A DNA stretch of 64,000 bases from Dirofilaria immitis. Taxonomy: Eukaryota; Nematoda; Chromadorea; Rhabditida; Onchocercidae. Position numbers and translations under genes: made by a program. Under the pieces are notes generated by a model. It worked only from the letters and a program-made list of their open reading frames with translations, made no database searches and was not told where the DNA came from. Numbering within the stretch: the first letter of the stretch is position 1; the number at the start of each line of letters is the position of its first letter. Shown in pieces: positions 11,219 through 64,000 of this stretch. Where the stretch lies: positions 1,296,501 through 1,360,500 of the forward strand of contig JAKNDB010000068.1 of assembly GCA_024305405.1 (NCBI GenBank), in the 5' to 3' direction.

Positions 11219-12462
11219 AAGATGCAATAGTGGACAATGGTCAGTGAAAAATGAATACGAAATTCTCTCTATCTCTTTTTCTTTATAGTTGACATTTTTG
11301 ATAACATTTTGATATCGTTTTTACTAATGATAACAGAGAAAGTTTAGATAGTTTATAATATATTTTTTGTTATCTATAATATTTGTTTTTTAATTTTCAA
11401 TTTTTCCTAATTTAAATCGCAAACTTCAAAATTTTTTTATCACTAAATAATAAATTGATAGCGTAAGGGAAATTTTTGTAGGTAAAAAAATAAATCTATC
11501 AATTTTTTTTATCATTGATTTAAACAATGATAAACAATAAGATATCATAGATGGAAAATAATTAAATTATATGATCACTGATAGGTAAGAGAAATGATAA
11601 AGAATTATATGATCAGTGATAGATGAGAGTAATGATAAAGAATTCAAAAATAATGATCATAATTAATCTCAATTTAGTGTAAGAAATAAAATAAAATTTT
11701 CATTTTTTTTCAGAGTTTATGATTTTAAAAAGATTTATATTTTCTACGGCTAATCAATCATTCTTGATCAAAAATTATCTCAACTAAACCATAGATAAGC
11801 GAAACATTCAATTAATAGTTTTTTTTCGCCTAAATTTTCTCGAATCATTTAGAAATTTGATAATGAAGTTAAATTTATTATCATCAAAAAAAGAAAAACT
11901 TCATAAGTTGAAACAGAATTAAAATATAAAAATCAATTTTACTAAATTATCTATCAGCCAAGTTTAACAGTAATAAGAAGTATTTTTATTTTTAGGAATT
12001 TGGTGAATATTACTGTACTACATACAGTATATTCTAAACCAAGCTAATATACGGTCACATTGTAATTTCCAAGAAGCAAAAAAATAATTTAAAATGGTTT
12101 AATATTTATTGGAAAAAAAACAAAATTTACCAACAGATTTTGTGAAGGAGTTTGCAGAAGATCGGTGAGATCGAAGAAGATGAAGCGTTAGAATGAATTG
12201 GTAAGGATGGATGATGACCAAGAGGTCGCCGATTGCTGATGTAGTGGTCAGCTCAATAATTATACATTTAGCACAGCATAGAGATTGTGAATCTGTTTTT
12301 TCCTCTTCTGCTATTACTTCCTTCACAACTACTGATGATGTATCGTCATACATTACTTGTTGTTTTATCACAGACATCTTTAATAGACGATCAAAGCATG
12401 ACAATGAAGATGACCGCTAACTTTCAAAAACAAATGTTATTGATACGAATAGCGGCATCAAT

Positions 12463-12616
12463 GAATTGTTTTGTAATGTAGAAATTATCATATCAGCATC
12501 AAGTGAATTGTTTTCTAATATAGAAATTATCATACCGGCATCAAGTAAATTGTTTTCTAATGTAGAAATTATCATATCAGCATCAAGTGAATTGTTTTCT
12601 AGTGTAGAAATTATCA
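12463..12616 (+). repeat. 42-bp minisatellite, about 3.7 copies
   Basis: GAATTGTTTTCTAATG-type units start at 12463, 12505, 12547 and 12589, exactly 42 bases apart. As the period is a multiple of three, short frames stay open on both strands with 14-residue repeats (for example MIISTLENNSLDAD on minus). No other coding evidence. Confidence 0.9.
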
Positions 12617-13951
12617 TTTTCTTTTTTTCTGACTTATCAAAATATCCACAAATTGATAATATTAGCTTTGTTATCTGTTACTTTAATTAACGAAAATAAA
12701 ATAAATAAATAAATATTTAATCAAATCAAATAAATGATAATTAATTAATTGATAATCTTTTCGTCTAATTTTTTTGTTAACTTCCATAAATTTGTTTTCT
12801 TTAATTAATTAAATATTTATCAAACGTAATTGTTATGATATGATACTTGAAATTTTGAAAAAATCATTTCTAACATATTTGTGCAAATTTTTCTTTTTAA
12901 GTTATGAATTTATTATTTTTAAGTAATTAATTTAGCATATAGTAAAATAATTAATTCTCTTAGAATATTGGATGAAATTTTAAAAACAAAAAACTAAAAA
13001 TATTCTCGAAAAAAATGAATTAAATAAATTATATTAAAATATTAATTATTTTTAGACAAATAATTCAAACATTTTTTCCAAAAAATAATAACAAATAGTT
13101 ATAGTAAACTTAAGTAAATATTTGAGTAAATTTTTTTAAATTATATAATTTTCTATAAAAATAATATATTCTCGAAAAAAAAAAGTCAGACAAATATTGG
13201 AAAAACGAGAATGAATTACTTATATTAGAAGAATGAATTATTTATATTAAAATATTGTATGTGAATTAAAAAAAAGAAATCAAGAAATTCTCGAAAATAA
13301 AAAAAACAAATAATACCATATTTTGAATTAATTCGTCTTTAAAATTATTGCATACATACATATATATATATATGTAAATTTTAAAAAAGAAAGAATTGAA
13401 ATATTCTCGACAATATAAATAAAATAAGTAAATTGATGCTGTAAGGAATAATATTCTCGAGAATAAAAACGAATAAGGTAAGTTTTGCTAAAACATTATG
13501 CATATTAATATGCCAAAAAGTATATAGCATATATTATGTTCTAAGTTTATTTATCTCTAAAATTAATGGATATAGAAGTAAAGTTAAAAAAAAAAAAAAA
13601 AAAAAAGGAAAAGAGGAACGAATTAAAATATTTTCGAGAATAGAAAATGAACGAAGTAAGTTTTTATTAAAATATGATATAGATGCATAAATTAGTATGC
13701 CCAAAAATAGAAACAAAATAATTAAAATATTAAGTATGCAAGAAAAAATAAACAATAAAAATAAAATAAACAACTAATAGATGAGATACTGAGCAGCTGC
13801 TATTAAAAAAAAAAAATGTTAAAATGATATACAAGATTGCGATATTCGCTATGTATTTGTGACAAGAAGAAAAGATGATAAAAAAATTTTTGCCAATGAA
13901 TTTTGTTAGGCTTTTGTCATCTAAATATATATAGTATTTGATGATAGTTGC

Positions 13952-13953
<2 letters not shown>

Positions 13954-13984
<31 letters not shown>
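13954..13984 (+). repeat. (GAT)n microsatellite
   Basis: About ten perfect GAT units in intergenic sequence. Confidence 0.9.
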
Positions 13985-14299
13985 TTATCCAGCTGTTACA
14001 ACCTGCCTATTTTAGGATAGATTAGATGGATGATTATGGTTATATTATAATTAGGATACATCTATTACATCTGGCATTTAATTATTTTCAGCAACCATTT
14101 ATAAAAATTGTCAAAAAAAAAAATGAAAAAAAGGAAAAGAAATAAATCGTAAATTTTAATGTCATCTATTTCATATTTCATATTCCTATTATGATTTCCT
14201 GCTTCGTCTTTTCCATTTCCAATTCTTATTTCATTGATATGTTTTAGAAATTCTAAATTAATTCATATTCAATTATGATATTTCATCTTTTCACCTTGA

Positions 14300-14670
14300 A
14301 TACAGCAATAAAAATGACAAATATTAATGAAATTTGAAATAGGAAATAATAGTAAAATATAAAATAAGAAATCAATAAGATTTGAAATGGGAAATAATGG
14401 CAAAATATAAAACAGAAATGGAAATGAAATATAAAATAGGAAATGCCGATGCAGTATGAAATAGGAAATAATAGTAAAATATAAAATATAAAATCAATAA
14501 CATTTGAAACGGGAAATAACAGTAAAATATAAAATAGAAATGGAAATGCAAAACATGAAACAGAAGAAAAAGTATGAAATATAGAAAATGATAATGAAAT
14601 AGGAAATGAAATTGAATAATAAAACGCAAAATAGAAATGAAAAAATACGAAATAGGAAATGATAATAAGC
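14300..14670 (+). repeat. Degenerate tandem repeat, GAAATAGGAAAT-like
   Basis: Purine-rich imperfect units of the type AAATAGGAAATAATAG and AAAATATAAAAT. They produce two overlapping Phe/Tyr/Ile-rich minus-strand frames that I reject as genes. Confidence 0.75.
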
Positions 14671-16284
14671 AAAAATTAATATATTTCAATTTCAAACCAT
14701 TTCCATTCATAATGAATGTTATTTATTGATTTATTAATTTCAAATTAATTTTTCAACTCAAATAAATATAATACTGAAAAAGTCAATTTTTCGATTAAAT
14801 TTAACAGTAATTAATTTTTAATAAATAAAATCTAATAGATAAAAATAATTACAAACACTTATGATTAGAGATTTATTTCGTTTAATATTAAATCATAAAT
14901 CATATCAGTAAATTAATGATTATTAAAAGCTAATTAATATTAAGTTTAATCAAAATTGTAATAAAATTTCGTGAGAAAATTTTGATAGTACTATAGTATC
15001 ATTAGAAATAAAAATAAATATATATTATGCATATAGCATACAATAATTATTTTTCATTTCAAGTTATTAATTTCAAGATTTTTATATCATCGAGATAAAA
15101 ACTTCCAGAATAATAATGCATCAAAAGTACTAGTAGAAATAATCACAAATTTCAAATTTCTAAATTTATAAATTAGTTTTATTAACTAATCGGAAATCAA
15201 AATTTCAAATAATATAATCGTATTAGAATTTGATATAAAACAAGAATTTATATGAATTAAAATGAAATTGATTATTTTAGTAGCGCCAAAATTACTAAAT
15301 TCACAGAGTCTTAAATTTTAACACTTGTAGTTTTAGGTATTCCAGAATATTTAAGTCAATATTTTAATTAAATACTTAATAAACTTAAATTAAGAATAAA
15401 TCATGCAAAGTTTAATTTTTACGAAATCTCATTCCTATAACTATCTTCTTGCAACAATTAGTTGCAGAATTAATAAACAATTATTTAACAAATACAGGTG
15501 TAAAATGTTTGCTAAGTTTTTTTCGAAGTTTATTTATTTATTTATTTTTTGGCAGAAGATAAGAATAGAAAAAATTGCAAAATTACTTTTTGAATTACAA
15601 ACAAAACAAATAATTTATCAAAAATTTTTTGAAATAATTTACAAACGAGCAAAACAAAGAAAAAAAATGAAAAATTTCGGATAATAATTTGAATTTGAAA
15701 ACTTTAAATGTTTAAAAATAAATAATTCTTATTCCTATTATTATTAATTGTATTCCTATTATTATTAATTGTTTAGGTAATATTATTTTATAGTAAAAAA
15801 TAAAATGTTGTAAATATTTTTAATCGAAATTTATTTAGAAAAATGTATAGAAATATTAATAGCATATAAAATTATTCGTATGATTAACATTTCATTTATC
15901 ATTTTACATTTATATGTACGTTTTGAAAATATATGATTAAATATTGGGAAGGTAATATGTTGCATTAAAAATTTTTGTTATTAATTTACAAATATGCAAA
16001 TTTAAATCAGTATTATCAGAAATGCTCATAAATTATTGATTTAATCAGGTCATCATTTTTACGTATATTTTAAAACTATACATCAGTTATTTTCTATTCA
16101 CATTTCTTTATTAATATGGATTTTTTATAGTTATAAAATTGAGATTGAAGTATAATAATGATAATAATAATAATGATACAAATTGGAATAGTTTATATTC
16201 TTAAAAATTATTCTTTTCCTCTCTTTAAATATCATTTGTATTTTTGCAGAATTTTTTGATAATTTTAAAATTATCAACAAAGTT

Positions 16285-16560
16285 TATTAGAATGCACCTG
16301 GATATGTTCCAGTAGAGAGTTACACCTGGGCATGTTTTAATACAAACTTATCTGGATAAGTTTTAACAGAGTTCTAGAATAGTCATATTCTTAAAGAATT
16401 ATTCGCTTCCCTGCCTTAAATATCATTCATATCATCGCAAAATTTCTTGATAAATTTTTTTAAAAATTATCAACAAAGATTGTTAAATGTGCCTGGATAT
16501 GTTTTAATACAAAATTTACCTGGATGTATAATGCAGACTTACCTGTGGCATATTTTAGTT
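16285..16560 (+). repeat. Degenerate ~190-bp duplication with CCTGGATATGTT motif
   Basis: Two related blocks each contain AATTATCAACAAAG followed by a GCCTGGATATGTT or CACCTGGATATGTT motif, with further partial copies of ACCTGG between and after them. Confidence 0.65.
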
Positions 16561-16884
16561 TAGAATTTAATATTGCCTAATTCAGTGTGCTATTTATTTG
16601 ATAATTTTTTTTAACTTATTTTAATACTATCTTTTATAATGTTAACTCTCATTTCGGTACATCATCGACCTTTGAATACTTTACAATATGACCTCAACAC
16701 ATCCTATAAACATCTTATATGTATACTAAACAATATCACCTGAGCATATTCTATATCATAACCTTTGAATATGGTTTATAGCAATGACCTGAATATATCT
16801 AATAATAACATGGATCATTATATTTTGTAGCATCATTTAAACATAAATAAATTTGATAAAGATGTTGTTACTGATACGATAAAA

Positions 16885-17150
16885 CTATTTGTTGATATAT
16901 ATATTTATATATCTGAATCTTTATAGTATAATGTTTATTTATCATAAAATTATGATTTGAACTTTTCTACAACTTGATCTAAACCTAAAACACTTCTAGC
17001 GTGATATTGTTAATAATAAAAACTATTTGTATTTATGTATATGAATCTTTATAGTATAATAATTATTTATTATAAAATTATGATTTGAACTTTTCTACAA
17101 CTTGATCTAATTTGATCTAAATCTATAATATTTCTAGCATGATATTATTG
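16885..17150 (+). repeat. ~120-bp tandem duplication
   Basis: Both copies contain GAATCTTTATAGTATAAT, AAAATTATGATTTGAAC and TTTTCTACAACTTGATCTAA, ending TTTCTAGC(A/G)TGATATT. Confidence 0.85.
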
Positions 17151-17489
17151 AATATTTTAACGTATATAACTGCCCAAATATCATGGCAATATCAATGCAA
17201 TGATATAAAATAAAAGTATGAAAAGGATAATTTGTTATGCAAATAAATGTCCCATACAAAATATCCTTTCCATCGTCTTTTGGCTATTTTTATATTTGCC
17301 CTGATCAATTATTGCAAATTCTCTTTTCATTTCTTGGCTATTTTTATATTTCTCCTCAACAATTGACCTTTTCATTTATTTGAATCTATCTCAAGATTCA
17401 AAATCTTTGCTCCATCAATCTATCTTGAATATAAATTGTTGACAATAATTTCATTCATATTATAATTGTGTCAACTTTTTCATACAACC

Positions 17490-17521
<32 letters not shown>

Positions 17522-17981
17522 TTACCCTTTCCAATCAATTGTCAAGAGGTCATCCATCATATCGATACTAAAACTTTCATTGAATTATTTGTTTCAATTC
17601 ATGTATTTTTTTAAACAAAGTCAAACTTTCACATATTAACAATTAGCATTTTTTCCTTTTGAAATTATTGTCATGTTGTAGACGTGGTATTCGAATTTGA
17701 ATACTTAATATTATTAATTAATTATTACTAATTCTTTTGTTATAATTTCCTTTTTCTTTCGTTAAGATTAATTAAAATTTAAAAGCATATCAAAACATAA
17801 ACATTTTAAATTTGCGATGAAAAATTAGTAAACAAAATAAAAATTCCCAATTGCTTGTTTATTTGTTGACTTTTAAATAAAGTCTAATTAGTAGTATTTT
17901 TAAACGATCAAATTTAATTTATTTCAATTAAATTTATTTATTTGTTTATTTATTTATCAATTAATTTAATTTCTTATAAAA

Positions 17982-18547
17982 AATTTATAAATTAAACGAA
18001 AAAGAAATAATTGATTAAGCATTTGTTTGATAATAATGATAACGATGATGATGATGATAATAACAATAACAATAACAATTATATTAAAGACTTATCATGA
18101 TTTATTTCATGACTTAACAATGACTAGACAAAATCAATTATCATGATAATTTTTTAGAACTGAAAAGCAGTATTGATTTATATTTTAAATGATATTTATC
18201 AATTAATTTCTAATCAGTTATCAATAGACGCATATATTATTTTATAATTAATTATTATTTTATGAAAATTTTTATGCCAAAATTTATGAATTGAACGAAA
18301 AGGGAATAATTGATTAAGAATTTGTTCAATAATAATGATAACAATGATAATAACAATAACAATAACAATTATATTAAAAACTTATCATGAGGTATTACCA
18401 TGACTTATCAATGATTAGACAAAATCAATTATCATGATAATTTTTTAGAACTGAAAAGCAGTACTCATTTATATTTTAATTGATATTTATCAATTAATTT
18501 CTAATCAGTTATCAATAGACGCATATATTATTTTATAATTAATTTCA
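17982..18547 (+). repeat. ~270-bp direct duplication (offset ~300 bp)
   Basis: Copy 1 at 17982-18255 and copy 2 at 18281-18547 match over nearly their whole length, including AACAATAACAATAACAATTA, GACAAAATCAATTATCATG, GAACTGAAAAGCAGTA and ATCAATAGACGCATATATT. Divergence is small, so the duplication is recent compared with the surrounding degenerate repeats. Confidence 0.9.
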
Positions 18548-19146
18548 ATTATATGCAAATGATTAGATAAGACAATTTTGTATTTCAAATCTGATGCCAA
18601 TATTTTTTTCGTTTTTTCGTTTTTTTTAATTAAAAAGTTTTTATTTTAGCATAAATAAGAATGCAATATATTTGCTTAAATAGAATTTCACATTTAATAA
18701 TTTATTAATTATTTATTAAATTTTTTCAAATAAATATATAAATATGATGTACAGGTAAGTAAATATTACATATTACCTGTTCATCCAATTTATAATAGAT
18801 TTAGATTAGGAGGAATAAGATGTTTGAACGTTTAATATTTTCAATATATTTCGCATTTGTCCAACAATAAATTTTAGTTTATTATATTGGAAAGTAGTTC
18901 AATGTCCTTCTTGGCTATAATTGTTCACGAATTGTTCATACCTTTTTGGCCTAAGTTTATTAATATAATAAACTGTTTTTTTTTTTTTTTTGTTACAAAT
19001 CAATTATTAGCAAATCATAGCAGTGATAAAAATTACGTCAAAATATACGTGTAATGCTAAGAAATTGTTACGTAAAAAGAATTGTTTTTCGGCAAAAAAA
19101 ACGAAGATTCTAATTAAGATATTCATAAATATATGTATATATACAT

Positions 19147-19175
19147 AGAGAGAGAGGGAGAGAGAGAGAGAGAGA
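19147..19175 (+). repeat. (GA)n microsatellite
   Basis: A GAGAGA tract with one GGG interruption. Confidence 0.85.
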
Positions 19176-20302
19176 ATGAATAAATATTTTACCTCTTATA
19201 CTAACTTGTTTAACATTTTAAATGTAAAAATTTTGAGCTATGAGTTATTCTTAGATTGATTAAGTTGGGAAAAAAAAGCGCATTTCTTAGTTTATCAACT
19301 TTTAGAAGACATACGATTGTTGATGATCTTTTATCTCTAGAATAATCGCAATAATTTTATTTATTATTTTTAATAATAATTTTGTATAATTCTTTAGCTA
19401 CTAATTTGATCTGAATATTTTAGTAATTATAATAACATGCACGCTTCTTTTACGTAACAATTCTAGCACTACACGTATATTTTGACGTAAAATATTACTG
19501 CTACGATTTGTTAATAAATGATTTGTATCAATCAAAAAAATCATTTATAATTTTCTGTGACGTCAAACGTTCATCTGATCAACGTCCTTCAGCATTTCGA
19601 TAAAAATTTGTTGACATGACCTGAAATACTGAATTCAGTTTTTATTTTTTTTAAAGTAAAATATCAAAAAATGCATGAAATTAATTTTTCTACCTAATTA
19701 TGTTAGCAATAAAGGTGTGATTATATTTCCGGATAATCATAAACTTATCAAAATTGTAAATAGAAATTTCTACAAAAATATTTTTAAATTATCATAAATT
19801 TGTATTTGTATGATGTGTATGCAAACGTTTATGCAAAGGCTATAATCAGGTTTCCTTTTATCAATGATAAATAGAACGAAGAAAGAAAAGCTAAATTGAT
19901 AAGCATTAATTATTCGAGTAAAATTAAACGACGCAATAAAATATGAATTAAAATAATATAGCTTTTTAAATATTAATAATTAATTAATCAATATTTCATT
20001 CCTTTACTAATTTATCGATAATATCAATGCTTATCATTTTGATTAGTAGTAATTTTGATGAAAGAAAAAATTTTATTTTTCAAATAAAAACAATTTGATT
20101 GAAACAAAATAAATATAAAGAGAGAAAAAAAAATTAATCAATCCTTTCTTTGTTATCACTACCTATAATTCAATACAAAGCCAAGGTCATTATGGTAAAA
20201 CTTTCTTCTCTTTTCTTTTTCTTTAATTCATTTATTCACAAAATATTTGTGATATTGTGATTTTGTGATTTTTTTTTCCTTTCTTCTCTTCACCTATTTC
20301 GC

Positions 20303-20575
20303 CATATAATGTCATCCGCCATATAATCCATCATCTCTCAATTTTCGGCGGTAATATCGTCATATAATGTCAGTCGCCATATAATGTCATTCGCCATATA
20401 ACCCATCATTTCTCTTTTCGGCGCTATATCACCATATAATATCGCATGCAATACAATGTCATCCGCCATATTATTCATCATTTCTCTTTTCGGCGCCATA
20501 TCGTCATATAATGTCATATGCCATATAATATCATCCGCCATATAATCCATCATTTCTCTTTTTCGGCGCTAAATA
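20303..20575 (+). repeat. 72-bp minisatellite, 3-4 copies
   Basis: The landmark TTTCTCTTTTCGGCG recurs every 72 bases (near 20408, 20480 and 20552), with sub-repeats GCCATATAATGTCAT and TCCGCCATATAATCCATCAT. The period keeps a minus-strand frame (20338-20553) open with a 24-residue repeat containing APKREMM and YDD. I regard that frame as a by-product. Confidence 0.88.
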
Positions 20576-20689
20576 TAATAATACATTGATGAACGAAATT
20601 TTCTCCATTTCGTGTATTGCAAAATGTAATCGTAATGATGTTGAAATTAACAATTATTTAAGTTATTATTAAATCGTAGTTTAAAAATA

Positions 20690-21170
20690 ATGATAAAAAT
20701 TCATGATTAAAGATGATAATAAATATAAAAATGATAGATATTGATAAACATTGATTAAGCATGATAATGACTACAAAACATTGATTAAGATTTGAAATAG
20801 TGATAAAAATTCATGATTAGAGATGATAAATAATTTGAAATTTAATCATTTCGTATAATTTTGATGAAAATCTATGATTCGAGATGATAATAAATACAGA
20901 AAGATAAATATTGATTATGATGATAAATAGTGACAAATATTGGTTAAGGATGATAATAAATATAAAATGATAAATATTGATTGAGATTTGAAATAGTGAT
21001 AAAAATCATGATTCGAGATGACAAATAATTTGAAATTTAATCATTTCGTATAATTTTGATAAAATATTTATGCTTAGCGATGATAAAATATTAATTAAGT
21101 TATAAAAGTAATGATAAAAGCTTTATGATTTGAAATGATAAATAATTAAATATTTGATCATTTAGAATAG
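20690..21170 (+). repeat. Degenerate long-period repeat
   Basis: Blocks such as GAGATGATAAATAATTTGAA followed by TTTAATCATTTCGTATAATT recur at about 20820, 21017 and, weakly, 21130, separated by GATAAATATTGATTA variants. Confidence 0.7.
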
Positions 21171-24168
21171 TTTTGATCCGATTTTTCAATAAATTTTATT
21201 TGTTTTAAATATTAATAAACGAAATGATCAAATCTTTGTTTTGTGTTTCGATTATTAAAATTATAAAAGCTTTTTTGAATTTAAGATTAGTTAATTTGAA
21301 ATGAAAAATTAATACTGCAAATAGGAAATACCTTTTTTACATCATAATAATTAATCGAACATTTATGATATAATGATATAAAAAGTTTAATTCTGATATC
21401 TGTCATAATTTATTTATAAATAATAAATCAAAATGATACGCTTGATTTCATTTGATTTTTTTATTTTCTAAAATTTCAAACTTTCTCACTTTTTACTCAT
21501 AGCTTATATCATTTTATCAATGGAACCACAATGACATGTATATATCTTTTCATAATTAACTAATTTTTTTTTCAATTAATTTGATAATTTATATTGCTTT
21601 AATCACTGATAATCTTTTTTTTGATTGTTTTGATCAAATTTTTCTTTTCGCTTTTTTCGTTTGCCGATATAATTATTCATTTTGGATCATAGCGAAATTA
21701 GATTTGCTTAGTTTTTGTTTTCCTCAATCACATTAAATTTTATCAGAATTTTTTTCGTCACCAAATTAATTTTTATCAGATTTTTTTATTTTATTTTTAT
21801 CAGATATATCAACTTTTCGTCGGTGTTTTCGTTTTTATAAAAATTCAGAAAGAATTTTTCTTTCTGAATTTTTTTCTGTTTTAACAAAACAAGAAAATTT
21901 GAAATTGAAATCCCTTTCGAATAATTTATTGGAAATAAGATGTATATTCAGATATTCATTAAAAATAAGAAAATGAGAATATTGGTATTTCAGTATTATT
22001 TCTTATGACTTAATTCGCTTTTTATTCTTTTTAAACTAAAATTTATATTCCAATATATTTTGATAATTGATTATTTATTCGAATAAAGTATTAATAAATT
22101 TCGTTTTCATTTTTTTGATTTAATTAATATTAATTACACGTAATTATATCGACGTTAAATCTAAGCCAAAAAAGATTATTTATTAAATCTATTTCAACGC
22201 AATATTTTAGTTAATAAATTACACTTATTATTGTTTAAAAATGAAACTTTTTTTTGTGCCTACAAATTATCTAAATATATATCTATTTTTTAATTTAATT
22301 ATATTTTGAAGAAAAAAACGTGAAACATTTGAATTTAATATATTTTGAAATATTTGTATTATTTTTAAGTCAAATTAAAATAATTCAGTACGATAATTTT
22401 AATATAAATATGATAAAAAAAAAAAAGAGTATATCAAACTGGTACAGGAAATACTCTGTCGTAATTTCTTTTTATATATATTCATTAATTTTACCAAATG
22501 TTGTGGAATTTAATTTCTAAATTAATATTTTTTAGAAAATGAAAAAAATAATTTTAAAAATTATTTCATTCAGTTATTATTTAGAAAAAAAAGATAAGAA
22601 AAATTGATTTTGTCAATTTTAATTTATTAGACAAAAATTCAAACCACACAATCAAAGTGATCTAAGTAAAATTTGCATTTGAAGTAACACTATTCTTTCA
22701 AAATTACTTTAATTTTGATATATTTGATTACAATAATTGGTGACCTTTTAACGGTTCCACTTTTGTAACGCGAAATAAGCGATGATCAAATTTTTTTTTG
22801 TCTTTTCAATTGTAATTTCATTCACTTTCAATCTTCACAAATGCAAAATGATTTCTATTTTTTTTCTTTAAATTTAATTCTTATCATTTTTTTCTAAATT
22901 CCCAATTATATATTTAAATTTCTACCAGTGTCTTATCATTATCAGTATTTCAATTACTGCTATTTCTTTATTGCATTTTTATTAACATCTCCAATTTCAT
23001 TATCATATATTTAATAATTAATTTAGTAAAGATGAAGACATCAATTGATAATGATATTTGATAATTTTGCAATTGTGTGTTTATCAGTTTTTACCTTACA
23101 TTTATTAATTTTACATTGTTTTCTTCTTATCATCAACTGAAATGTAATAACAGTTAAATATTATATCGATCATTTAAATAAGAACAAAAATATATGTACT
23201 TTTTATTTTCATAGAAAATAATGTATCATAGGTAATAGAAAAGCAATTATGTTAAATAATGCTGTTATCAGATTGTAATTATAAACTAAGTTTATTTTCA
23301 GATAAAATAAAACTATAATTGTTATCATTCAAATTTGATAAAAATTAGAAATTATAATAATATAAATTTTTGCAAAACTTTTTATCATAAATTTTGTTAT
23401 AAATTATTAACACATTTTTTTGCATATTATTTATGCTTATTTATTCATATTAATTATTCATATGGGGTTAGAAAATATACTCAATAATAGTAATTACGAC
23501 TTTAAATCATTTTTATTAAATTTCTAATTAAAATTCAGTTCTTTATTCCAATTCTAATTTACTAACAATGACGAAATTAAATTAAAAATTTCTTACAAAA
23601 TTATTATATAAATCAAATTAATTTTTAATAATTTTTGCCTCAAAAATTTGCGTCTTTTACCGTTTTTTTTCACTTCTAAATATCTGTTTTTTTTTTATTT
23701 AAATTATTTACAAATTTAATTTATTATTTAATTAATTTCGATTAAGTCGTTTCATTTCTGTTGCATTTATTTGGATTAAAAATTTTAATTTTATGAATTT
23801 TATTTAATCGTTTTAATTTTTTAAATGCTAATTTTATGAGGCATTTTTTTGCACAGCTAACATCTGTTGCAAAATTTTATTTATAAAATAATTACCGTAA
23901 TATTAAAATTTTCCATATATAATAATAAGATTAATGCAACTGTTTGATAGATTATCACATATAAAAAAGGATATTATCAATAAAAGAATAATTTCCAGGT
24001 TTTATTAATAAATGTTAATAAAACAAGTATATGATATTTGAAATATAAGATTTTAAGCATACTGCTTGATTAATCGTCTAATATTTTGCGAAGGTTTTAT
24101 GATAAGTTTTTCAAATTTAACTTTAAAATTAATTACGAAATTGTAGAAAAGAATAAATGATAATTACA
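21171..24168. other. Intergenic, no gene seen
   Basis: Uniformly AT-rich sequence upstream of the CH-PDZ-LIM gene. The single 66-residue plus-strand frame at 22320 is of biased Asn/Ile/Phe composition and lies across homopolymers. No promoter element could be assigned. Confidence 0.5.
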
Positions 24169-24212
24169 ATGGATGAATATTTTAATAATGATGAATTGGA
24201 ATTTTTTTGGAT

Positions 24213-64000
<39,788 letters not shown>

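Noticed and set aside
15403..15684. 93-residue plus-strand frame
   Set aside because: Composition is Phe/Lys/Ile-rich as expected of AT-rich noise, with no domain, splice context or conservation evidence.

Overview
The window is eukaryotic, extremely AT-rich DNA (coding exons are clearly richer in GC than their surroundings). It has short exons, long AT-rich introns, pyrimidine-plus-AG acceptors such as TTTTTAG and ATTATAG, and abundant minisatellites. It looks like an invertebrate genome. A nematode, possibly a spirurid or filarial one, is my best guess: a splice acceptor sits 17 bases upstream of the first ATG of the left gene, as at spliced-leader sites, and the intron style fits. This is inference; I could not search a database.

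Two protein-coding genes can be assembled by eye. On the minus strand (about 7190 down to 1630) a 12-exon gene encodes a predicted protein of about 671 residues. Its middle carries a FAR1/ZSWIM3-type zinc-cluster DNA-binding domain. On the plus strand (24213 to beyond 64000) a gene of at least 29 exons and about 40 kb encodes a calponin-homology (CH), PDZ and LIM domain protein of the LMO7/LIMCH1 family, truncated by the window edge inside its LIM domain. A tRNA-Lys(CUU) gene lies sense-oriented inside one of its large introns.

Everything else is non-coding as far as I can see. 7.2-24.2 kb is an intergenic stretch with a ten-copy 94-bp satellite, a 72-bp and a 42-bp minisatellite, several direct duplications, and a GC-richer block (10.17-11.0 kb) holding inverted copies of a paired GGTCAGCT motif. 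The introns of the large gene hold more degenerate tandem repeats, microsatellites and one 361-bp MITE-like element with 77-bp terminal inverted repeats.

The most striking observation is that both genes are interrupted at seven or eight places, each repaired by adding exactly one base inside a homopolymer A or T run. Exon phases and domains agree only after that addition. This points to systematic homopolymer contraction in the assembly rather than gene decay, though slippage-type recoding cannot be excluded from sequence alone. I found no bacterial operon, CRISPR array, insertion sequence or viral gene.
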